Positions 55,006 through 62,832 of a DNA stretch of 64,000 nt are shown one piece after another (position 1 is the first letter of the stretch; each line of letters opens with the position of its first letter). Both the position numbers and the translations under genes were made by a program. Below the pieces are notes generated by a model. It made no database searches, was not told the DNA's origin, and saw only the letters and a program-made list of their open reading frames with translations. This stretch comes from Natronolimnobius sp. AArcel1 (GTDB taxonomy: Archaea; Halobacteriota; Halobacteria; Halobacteriales; Natrialbaceae): assembly GCF_011043775.1 (NCBI RefSeq), contig NZ_JAAKXY010000003.1:744001-808000 (forward strand). The letters are read 5' to 3'.

Positions 55006-55048
55006 GGCCCACTCAGTGAGTACTGTGATCGGTCGTGCGGTGACGTGT

Positions 55049-56041
55049 TCAGCGTGATTGTCGTCGATCAAGCCCTTCGAAGAGAGATGCGTCGGGCGTT
55101 GCAGCCGAGTCGTGGAATTTGGGATAGCCGTCGAGGAAGTCGTACTGAATTGCGGCTTCTAATTTCCCAAAGCCCAGAACCTGGAACGGTTCTGGAGGCA
55201 TCACCCCTATCATAATGTACCGATCCCGAATCTGGCAGCGAAGGTGGAAGTCCAGATATTCCTGGAAGGTATTGATCGAGTCGAATTCGAGTCGAACCAA
55301 CTCCAGACGGGCGTTGGGTTCTCGATCGAACGGCTGTGCTCCGTGTTCGACTGCAGTCAATCCGTTGTCTGGATATACGACGTGAAGATCCGAGACGCTG
55401 GCGACGGTGAGGCTATCCGCGTAGTCGATGACCTCATCTTGGATAAGGTCGTCGACGACATCCGTGAATTCCTCCCAATGGGCGAGACCGGATTCCGAGA
55501 CATCTGCATATGGGTCTGTCGAGTAGGTCTCGAGGAGGTCACGGACCTTAGATGCGATCTCCGCCGAAAGCGGGTTCTCCGGCTCTGTCGGCACTGGATC
55601 AAAGCCCAGATAGACATCCTGTTCGTACAGAATCGGTGAGGATTCCGCCACTTCCTCGGGCAGTTCGACAGGTGGCTCTACGTCGTCCCGATGATGACTG
55701 AGCAGTTGCTGGTAAGTCTCCCCAAAATGCTGCTCGAATTCCTCGTCGCTGAGGTCACAGATTGCTCGTCGAACCGCGTCGATGTGACTGATATCGTCGT
55801 ATGCCGGAATCGTTTCGATTCCTCGCTCACGATAGGCGTGATATTTGGCGAACTCACGGGCCTGTGCGACATTCAAGTTCTCTTCAGAAGTACGCTCTGC
55901 TGGTTTATCTGGATAGTCTGACTGTTGGTATACGATTTCGTTATTTTCCTTTGATATTGATATTTCGATGGTCTCGCCATCATTATCCACAACATCAACT
56001 CCAACTCCTTCCTCGTTTTCGCCAACAATGGTTGCCTTCAT
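55049..56041 (-). CDS. Cassette partner protein B1
   Basis: A 330-residue member of the B family: VDVVDNDGETIEIS near the start, ERTSEENLNVAQAREFAK (49-66) with IETIP, and CQIRDRYIMIGVMPPEPFQ (269-287). Its ATG overlaps the A1 stop by 4 nt (ATGA). It pairs with the only A protein that keeps the complete protease core. No family or fold recognised. Confidence 0.75.
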   Translation of the reverse strand: MKATIVGENEEGVGVDVVDNDGETIEISISKENNEIVYQQSDYPDKPAERTSEENLNVAQAREFAKYHAYRERGIETIPAYDDISHIDAVRRAICDLSDEEFEQHFGETYQQLLSHHRDDVEPPVELPEEVAESSPILYEQDVYLGFDPVPTEPENPLSAEIASKVRDLLETYSTDPYADVSESGLAHWEEFTDVVDDLIQDEVIDYADSLTVASVSDLHVVYPDNGLTAVEHGAQPFDREPNARLELVRLEFDSINTFQEYLDFHLRCQIRDRYIMIGVMPPEPFQVLGFGKLEAAIQYDFLDGYPKFHDSAATPDASLFEGLDRRQSR

Positions 56042-57366
56042 TGTTCTTCTTCTCTGACCCCAGTTGGGTCTTCAGAACTGGTGTCTGCAAGATCACTCTC
56101 AAGTAGTTCCTGTTGTTGCTGGAGTTGTTCGAGTAGTTCGTCGACTTCCCAAGTGTCTGCGCCGGGAGCATGGTCAAGCATCCAGTCCCAGGAGGCCCTG
56201 ATACTGTCACTGAGGGTACTGGCTGCGACCGCACCAGCCATGGCACCATGGGAAGGATCCATTCCAACCTGTGTACTCGCACCTCCACCGACGATCATCC
56301 CGGCTAAGGTAACCCCACCTTTTGCGACTGCTCCTTTGACTCCTGCCTGAGTGATCTCGTCTGGATCTCTGGAGCCACCCATGTCACCCTTCTGGGCAAG
56401 CTCGATCTGATCAACGTTGATCTCTTCTAACCGTTCGATTCTCTTCTCAAACTCCTCAGGGGAACAATCGGCGGTTTCCAACCCTTTCAACTGTTGCTTG
56501 ATTGCTTCGATCTGTTGGATTTGGTTCCGAATCTCTTCGTTTGTCAGTTCGTCTTCGAGTGCTTGTACTCGATCAGCAAGCTCTTCGTTGCTCAACGGTT
56601 CGTCAGGCAACTTCCCCGGATCAGCTTCCTCCATCTCCAGCGTCATCTGCTTTCGCTGAATGTGGATATCCGTCCCCAGCCGATTCACGACCACTGGCTT
56701 GTCACCAGACAGCGCCTGCGTCGCCGTCTCGTCGGCTTCCCGCTCGAGTTGTGGATCTGGATCGATTTCCACATCCGCCCCTTCTTGGGGCATCATGCTG
56801 ATCGCTGCCCCAGTCTGTTGTTTGACGTGTGCGAGTTCGTGAGCCAACAAAAACTGGCCCTCACCCGACTCGGGATCGTACTCACCCGAATTGAACACGA
56901 TATCATTGCCACAGGTGAACGCTTTCGCGTCGATGGCATTCGCAGCCTCCGCCGCTTTCGCGCCCGTGTGAATGCGCACGTTCGAGAAGTCCGCATCCAT
57001 GCGCTCCTCGAGTGCGCGCTGAATCGGCTGATCTAACGATTGTCCACCGTCGCCGAGCACGTCAAGTACCGTATCAGGCACCTCGTCCTGACTCGTGCCG
57101 GTGCCCGCAAGTGCACGCTGGATGTTGTGCTCGCTGGGCGAGGGTGCGAGTCCAGGGTGGCCGAACTCGTAGGACGGCGTCGGGTCGCTAACGCGGTTCG
57201 GATTTGTACCGTGGACTGCCGACTCAGCCGCCATACCGAGACCATGCGACCCCATCGTCGCCCCGCTCGAGTGTGACTTTTCCTGCGTTGAGTGCTGGGA
57301 TGACGTACTCGCGTTCGCTTGCTCAGACGATTCTGTCTTTCGTTTACGGGATTTCTTCGATCCCAT
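56038..57366 (-). CDS. eCIS_core (DUF4157) putative metalloprotease-effector (A1)
   Basis: A 442-residue protein. A basic, Ser-rich N-terminus leads to the complete eCIS_core domain (about 108-238): QSLDQPIQRALEERMDADFS, RIHTGAKAAEAANA, the zinc motif HELAH (176-180) and EREAD (208-212). Residues 255-325 are helical/coiled coil, and 341-385 are Gly/Ala-rich and hydrophobic. Such domains are linked with extracellular contractile injection system cargo in bacteria and archaea. GGAGGG lies upstream of ATG 57366. It heads the six-gene cassette operon. Confidence 0.85.
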   Translation of the reverse strand: MGSKKSRKRKTESSEQANASTSSQHSTQEKSHSSGATMGSHGLGMAAESAVHGTNPNRVSDPTPSYEFGHPGLAPSPSEHNIQRALAGTGTSQDEVPDTVLDVLGDGGQSLDQPIQRALEERMDADFSNVRIHTGAKAAEAANAIDAKAFTCGNDIVFNSGEYDPESGEGQFLLAHELAHVKQQTGAAISMMPQEGADVEIDPDPQLEREADETATQALSGDKPVVVNRLGTDIHIQRKQMTLEMEEADPGKLPDEPLSNEELADRVQALEDELTNEEIRNQIQQIEAIKQQLKGLETADCSPEEFEKRIERLEEINVDQIELAQKGDMGGSRDPDEITQAGVKGAVAKGGVTLAGMIVGGGASTQVGMDPSHGAMAGAVAASTLSDSIRASWDWMLDHAPGADTWEVDELLEQLQQQQELLESDLADTSSEDPTGVREEEQ

Positions 57367-57785
57367 CTACCGGCCCTCCGTTGGATTCCGATTGGAGGGC
57401 AGTCGGCGCGGACGGTTCCGACAGGTCATTTTTTTGTTGCTACCGACAGCAGTAACATAATACTTTCTCTTACGTTGACGAGTCTCGAGGAAGTCCCTGT
57501 CGGAACGCTCGATAGGCACGCAATCAATTCACACGACACGAGTCGTACCGGCTACAGGTGGACACCCCATTCCACTGGCGCTGTCTGAATAGAACAGCGG
57601 ATTGACTCATTAGCGGATTCGCCGCAAAGACGGCCGATCTGAATCCTATTCAGCAATTCCGTGGAATCAGTCTACAGAACGTCGACAAACTGAGCTTCGA
57701 CAGCTCATGAGACAACGGTTCCCGCAAACTGTATTCAGCCCACTTATGGGCGTGCCGCCCTCTCACTCGAGTAGGTGGCCATCAG
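57367..57785. other. Intergenic region with promoter of the cassette operon
   Basis: About 420 nt. On the minus strand a TATA-like agtattatg lies near 57455-57463, predicting a start near 57430 for the A1 operon. On the plus strand a cacttatggg near 57741 and an aggtgg RBS serve the phosphoribosyltransferase. A CGCTGT/ACAGCG dyad lies near 57578-57598. No gene is evident in 57490-57740. Confidence 0.5.
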
Positions 57786-58487
57786 ATGTCCGATCTACCA
57801 GAGGACTTCGACTGTACGATCACGAACTGGGACTACATTTACAGCCTGTGTCGAGACGTTAGCGACGACGTTCGTCGCGACGAGTTCGAGCCGGACGTTA
57901 TCGTTGCGCTGGCTCGCGGAGGCTGGTTCGCGGGTCGATGCCTCTGTGATTTCCTCGGACTGGACGATCTGACGAGCCTGAAGATGGAACACTACGTCGG
58001 GACGGCCGAGAAGGCCGACGAACCGCAGGTCCGCTACCCGATGCCGGAAGGGAGCGTCGAAGGCAAAGACGTCCTGATCATCGACGATATCGCAGACACT
58101 GGCGGCTCGATCAAGCGCGCCTACGAGTACGTCGACGACCGGGATGCAGGCGAGGTTCGGACCGCCACGCTGCAACTGCTCCAGACCAGCGAGTTCGAAC
58201 CGGACTACGTTGGCGAGCAACTCGAGGAGTGGACCTGGGTCGTCTACCCCTGGAACTTCATCGAAGATATGATCGATCTCACCGAGAGCGTCATGGAGCA
58301 GGCAGACCAAGAGACGTTCAGTCAGGAGGATATCCGGCACTTCCTCGGCGAATTCCACAGCATCGAGCGCATCGAGATGGAAATCGCACAGCCGAACCGA
58401 CTGCCGGAGATTCTCTCAGAGATGGACCGTCGCGACGTCCTCGAGCGCAGCGGGCCTGGCCAGTGGAAACTGCCTGCAGGCGAGTAA
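57786..58487 (+). CDS. Purine-type phosphoribosyltransferase
   Basis: A 233-residue PRTase. The PRPP loop is VLIIDDIADTGGS near residues 96-108, and ARGGWFAGRCLCDFLG is an N-terminal PRTase segment. A C-terminal helical extension of about 70 residues is typical of the haloarchaeal group. Substrate is probably xanthine/guanine or a related base. AGGTGG lies upstream of the ATG. Confidence 0.85.
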   Translation: MSDLPEDFDCTITNWDYIYSLCRDVSDDVRRDEFEPDVIVALARGGWFAGRCLCDFLGLDDLTSLKMEHYVGTAEKADEPQVRYPMPEGSVEGKDVLIIDDIADTGGSIKRAYEYVDDRDAGEVRTATLQLLQTSEFEPDYVGEQLEEWTWVVYPWNFIEDMIDLTESVMEQADQETFSQEDIRHFLGEFHSIERIEMEIAQPNRLPEILSEMDRRDVLERSGPGQWKLPAGE

Positions 58488-58495
58488 CACCGGCA

Positions 58496-61117
58496 TCAAT
58501 TACGTTCTGGTGACTCAGTCGACAGGAGCGGCCGCCACGCGTTGACCGCAATTGCACCTGCACAGACGAGGACTGCCGCAGTGACAAACAGCGGGTTCAA
58601 CAGTCCAACAGCGGCAATCAGAATCACGATTGCGTTGTACACCAGCGCCAGTCCCAGGTTCTGTCTGGTCCGCACACGCGCCGCACGTGCCAGTCGAAAT
58701 GCTCGTTCGACGCCCGTGAGATCATCCTTGAGGAGGACAACGGCTGCGGCGTCAGTGGCTAACGCGGTGGCACTCCCAAGGGAGAGGCCGATATCGGCCT
58801 CGGCAAGCGCGGGCGCGTCGTTCGTTCCATCGCCAACCATCGCGACGGTGCCACTCGATTTGAGCTGTCGGACTGCTGCCGTCTTTCCCGCTGGTGAGAT
58901 ACCTGCAAAGACGTGTGTGACACCGGGGTGATCGCCGAAACACGCCGTTGCAGCGCGCTCGTCACCGGTCAGGACAACAACGTTGATATTCTGGGCCGTA
59001 AGTCTCTCGAGGGTTGTTTCCCACTCGTCTCGCGGTTCGTCGCCGACCACGATCACGCCCGCTGCGGTTTCGTTTTTGCCGACAACGACTGGTAACCGGC
59101 CGGCGTCTCGAGCGCGCTGGACGTGATCGGTGATCCGGTCGCTAAGTTCCCACTGTCGCTCACGAAAGAGGTCAGGGTGGCCCACGAGGAGGTGCTCATC
59201 GCCGACGACGCCGGAGACGCCGATTCCGTGCCGGTCGAACTCCCGAACTGGCTGCTCGAGGCCGCCATCAGTACGTGCTGTCCCAGCCGACGCGGTCGCC
59301 GAGTCGTTGCCAAAGGCGTCCACAATCGCTGCTGCCGCCGGATGGGAGGCGCGCTGCTCGAGCGCGGCAACGTCGCGGAGCAACGCTGGCGATGCGTTGG
59401 CTTCAAGAACGGTCATCTCGCCGGTCGTGAGCGTTCCCGTTTTATCGAAGACGACGGTGTCGACCGCGCGCAGCCGTTCGAAGATCGTCTCGTCGAAGAC
59501 AACAAGGCCGTGTGCCATCGCGTCCCAGCTGTTGGCGGCAACGGCGGCCGGCGTTGCGAAGCCAAGCGCCCACGGGCTCGTACAGATGATGGTCAGGAGC
59601 GCGGCCAGGATGATCTGTGGTGGGCTCGCACCGAGTACGTACTGCCCGATAGCGACGACGGCCGCGCTCGCGAGAACGACCGGCGCGAGGCGACCGGCGA
59701 GTGTATCAGCGCGCCGCGTCACGCCGTGGGTTGCGCTCTGGAGGTCCCAGACAGCGGCTGTGAGCCGATCAATACTACTCGTTGTCTCCTCGGCAACCGT
59801 GACGATTGCCGCACCGTCAGTAACTGCGCTCCCACCGACAACGGCCTCGCCCGCTGATTTCGAGACAGGCAGTGATTCGCCGGTGACAACTGCCTCGTCG
59901 ACCGTGCACGCACTCTCGAGGGTACCGTCGACTGGGATTCGCTCACCTGCTCGGACGAGGACGCGGTCGCCGGCCTCGAGGTCGCTGGTCGGGACGGATT
60001 CCGTGTCACCGTCGCGAAGCCGTCGGGCAGAGTCCACCTGTGAGATCGTCAGTTCAGTGAGTCGGTCGATGGCCTGGCGTTTGGCCATGGCCTCGGCAAA
60101 GATCGCAGCCATGACGAGTGCGGCGACAATGATCGTCAGGTCGTAGTAGATATCGATTCGGTCCTGTACGAACGCGAGCGTGCCGTACGCGTAGGCGCTC
60201 AGGATTGTCAACGCAGCAAGAAGTTGCGTGTTCGGCTGGCGGAGAACCAGGCTGATGTACGCACCACGCAAGAGCGGCCAGCCAGCGAGATAGAGGACAA
60301 TCCCAGTGAGAATAACGAACATCGGAAGCATGAGGACGCCGTCGAAACTCGCGAACGCATCGCCATAGAGCGATAACAGCCACCACTCTGAGAATTCAGC
60401 GAGGTACACCGGATACAAGACGGCGACGTACGGAACCAGCAGAAAGGTCCCGAAGACGACACCAGCGATGTAGCGCACCTCGAGCATGTCGTCGCTGCGG
60501 CGCTTTCGAACTCCCGACATCTCTCGAGCGCGCCGCGTCCCACCGGTTTCGGAAGCCCTGGCGTCGTTGTCGTCTCGAGCAGCCTTGACGTGGCTGTTGT
60601 CTTCGGCAGCCCCGGTCGCGTCGTCGCGAAGATACGCGGTGTATCCAACTCGGCTCAGGGCCGCCTCGAGATCGTGTCTCGAATCGCGATCGGGATCGTA
60701 CGTGACTGTGACAGCCTCCGTGACGTAACTCGCTTCCGCGTCGACGACGCCCGGGCGATTCATCGCGACGGTCTCGAGGAACGTCTCACACATCGCCGAA
60801 TGCATGCCATCGACGCGAAAGAACGCCTGCTCGAGGTCGTCGTCAGCGGTAGCGTTGGTGTCGGGATCTGCGTCTATGACTGGTTGAACAGGAACGTGGG
60901 GGTCGCCATCGGCTGACGAGTGGTGGGCGTCTGCCGCCGTAGACTCCTCAGCCTCGAGCGTCGTCGCAATATCGTAACAGCCCGACGAACAGTACTGACT
61001 CACGGGATCAGCTGTGGCTGTTTCCGGAGTCGTCTCCGCCTCCGTAGACAGACTATCCGCTCCATCGGCAAGCGACTGGCCACAAAGCGAACACGACACA
61101 TCCCGTGATTGGGTCAC
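58496..61117 (-). CDS. P1B-type heavy-metal ATPase with altered metal motifs
   Basis: An 873-residue pump from GTG 61117. The N-terminus has a Cys-rich domain (CSLCGQSL, later YCSSGCYD) and an HMA domain where GMHSAMC replaces the usual GMxCxxC. Eight helices, TGES, DKTGTLT, SHPAAA and GDGTNDAPAL are intact. In the metal helix the usual CPC is SPW (CTSPWALGFATP). The chosen start lies 25 nt after TATA-like gttattata, fitting a leaderless mRNA; GTGs at 61159 and 61099 are alternatives. Metal unknown. Confidence 0.85.
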   Translation of the reverse strand: MTQSRDVSCSLCGQSLADGADSLSTEAETTPETATADPVSQYCSSGCYDIATTLEAEESTAADAHHSSADGDPHVPVQPVIDADPDTNATADDDLEQAFFRVDGMHSAMCETFLETVAMNRPGVVDAEASYVTEAVTVTYDPDRDSRHDLEAALSRVGYTAYLRDDATGAAEDNSHVKAARDDNDARASETGGTRRAREMSGVRKRRSDDMLEVRYIAGVVFGTFLLVPYVAVLYPVYLAEFSEWWLLSLYGDAFASFDGVLMLPMFVILTGIVLYLAGWPLLRGAYISLVLRQPNTQLLAALTILSAYAYGTLAFVQDRIDIYYDLTIIVAALVMAAIFAEAMAKRQAIDRLTELTISQVDSARRLRDGDTESVPTSDLEAGDRVLVRAGERIPVDGTLESACTVDEAVVTGESLPVSKSAGEAVVGGSAVTDGAAIVTVAEETTSSIDRLTAAVWDLQSATHGVTRRADTLAGRLAPVVLASAAVVAIGQYVLGASPPQIILAALLTIICTSPWALGFATPAAVAANSWDAMAHGLVVFDETIFERLRAVDTVVFDKTGTLTTGEMTVLEANASPALLRDVAALEQRASHPAAAAIVDAFGNDSATASAGTARTDGGLEQPVREFDRHGIGVSGVVGDEHLLVGHPDLFRERQWELSDRITDHVQRARDAGRLPVVVGKNETAAGVIVVGDEPRDEWETTLERLTAQNINVVVLTGDERAATACFGDHPGVTHVFAGISPAGKTAAVRQLKSSGTVAMVGDGTNDAPALAEADIGLSLGSATALATDAAAVVLLKDDLTGVERAFRLARAARVRTRQNLGLALVYNAIVILIAAVGLLNPLFVTAAVLVCAGAIAVNAWRPLLSTESPERN

Positions 61118-61183
61118 ACAGACTGTGTCGCGCTCGAGTATAATAACGGTAGCCGCCACCGATCAGCGAGCGTGAGTGTATGC

Positions 61184-62629
61184 CTACTCGGCCATTGGTT
61201 CGCTTTCCGGCGTGCCCTCGAGTTCGTCAGGGTCGTCATCGTCGACGATGGCGTTTTTCCACGTGCCACGGGTAAACCACGCGACTGCACCGATTGCGCC
61301 GACAACGTCGCCGACGACGACAGCCGTCCAGATCCCGATGGTTCCCCAGTCGAAAACGAAAATCAGAACGTAGGCGACGGGGAGTCGTGCGACCCAGAGC
61401 CCGAGGACGGCGAAGACGAGTGCGGTTTTCGTGTTGCCAGCCCCACGGAATGCGCCCTGGATGACCTGCATGACGCCCATGAAGACGAACGCAAACGCTG
61501 CGAACTGGAGGAACGTCACGCCGTGGCCGAGCACTGCCTCACGTCCGGCCTCCTCCGTGGTGAGGAAGACGGCGACGAACGGCTCCGGGAAGACAAACGC
61601 GAAGACAGCCGCAACGGCCATGAACGCCCCGACGAGCGCCGCACCGAGCCACGTTGCCCGTTCGGCGCGATCAGGCCTGCCAGCGCCAAGGTTCTGGCCA
61701 ACGATCGAATCCATTGCCTGGCCGACACCAAGTGCCGGCAAGAACGCAAGCGAGATCAGGCGGTTCCCCAGACCGTAGGCGGCAACAACCGCGGGCGGGA
61801 ACGTGACGACAATCGCCGTCATCGCAACCAGCGCCATCGCCGTCATCGACTGCTCGAGCGAGGTTGGCACGCCAAGTCGCGTAATCTCACGCACGTACTC
61901 GAGACGCGGCTTGAGGTGTTCGGGCCGGATTTCGGGACCAACCCCCGTGTAGTACAGCAGATAGAAGCCGATCGCCGTTGCAACGGCTCTCGAGAAGACA
62001 GTCGCAATTGCTGCCCCGCTGATGCCGAGTTGTGGAACCGGGCCGACACCGAAGATGAGGATCGGGTCGAGAACGAGGTTGATGACGACGCTGATGAACA
62101 TGACGCGCATGGGTGCGCGAGTGTCGCCGTACCCACGCATGAGCGCGACGAAGACGAAAAAGCCGAAGACGAACGGTAACCCGAGGAAGAAGATGCGCAG
62201 ATAGTCGGCTGCGAGCGGGATAATTGCCGCTTCAGTCTCCGGGTCGGCTGGGAGAACGGCGAGCATCGGGTCGGTCAGGAAATATCCCAGAATGCCAAGT
62301 CCGACTGCGACGAGCGAGATAAACGACAGCGTCTGCCCAGCGATGAGGCCACCCTCACCGCTTTCGGCACCAGTGTGCTGAGCGATCAAAATCGCACCCG
62401 CTGTCGTGAATCCACCGCCGAGTGCGATCAACAGGAACAAGAGGGGAAACGCAAGGCTGATTGCACCTACGGCGTCCGTCGAGAACGCGCCAAGCCAGAA
62501 CGTATCGCCAACGTTGTACGCGACCTGTAAGATCTGAATGACAACGAGTGGCCACGCCAACTGAAACATCGGCCGGATGAGCGATCCCTCGGTGAGATTG
62601 CTCTCGTCCGGTGATGATCCGCCAGACAT
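61184..62629 (-). CDS. MATE family efflux transporter
   Basis: A 481-residue Na+ or H+-coupled exporter with twelve helices. FQLAWPLVVIQILQVAYNVGDTFWLG marks helix 1, and MRGYGDTRAPMR and FRGAGNTKTAL are the repeated MATE motifs of the two halves. It belongs to a different MATE branch from the left-edge gene. Substrate unknown. A start two codons upstream is possible. Confidence 0.9.
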   Translation of the reverse strand: MSGGSSPDESNLTEGSLIRPMFQLAWPLVVIQILQVAYNVGDTFWLGAFSTDAVGAISLAFPLLFLLIALGGGFTTAGAILIAQHTGAESGEGGLIAGQTLSFISLVAVGLGILGYFLTDPMLAVLPADPETEAAIIPLAADYLRIFFLGLPFVFGFFVFVALMRGYGDTRAPMRVMFISVVINLVLDPILIFGVGPVPQLGISGAAIATVFSRAVATAIGFYLLYYTGVGPEIRPEHLKPRLEYVREITRLGVPTSLEQSMTAMALVAMTAIVVTFPPAVVAAYGLGNRLISLAFLPALGVGQAMDSIVGQNLGAGRPDRAERATWLGAALVGAFMAVAAVFAFVFPEPFVAVFLTTEEAGREAVLGHGVTFLQFAAFAFVFMGVMQVIQGAFRGAGNTKTALVFAVLGLWVARLPVAYVLIFVFDWGTIGIWTAVVVGDVVGAIGAVAWFTRGTWKNAIVDDDDPDELEGTPESEPMAE

Positions 62630-62832
62630 ACCCATATCCTGACGCGGGGGGTACTTGACACCTCGTGATATATGGTATCGTCACACATTCAGTCTGGCAA
62701 CATAGAAGAGCGTTTCGCGGACAGGAATTTCAACGAAACAGTTGCCACCGAGAACACTATCTTCCAGAATCGTCCGACGACGACACTGCAGCGTAATCAC
62801 AACACATCACTGTAGATCGGCACATCCCACCC

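Noticed and set aside
61109-62179. Long plus-strand frame of 356 codons opposite the MATE gene
   Set aside because: Charged, feature-free translation antisense to a recognised transporter.
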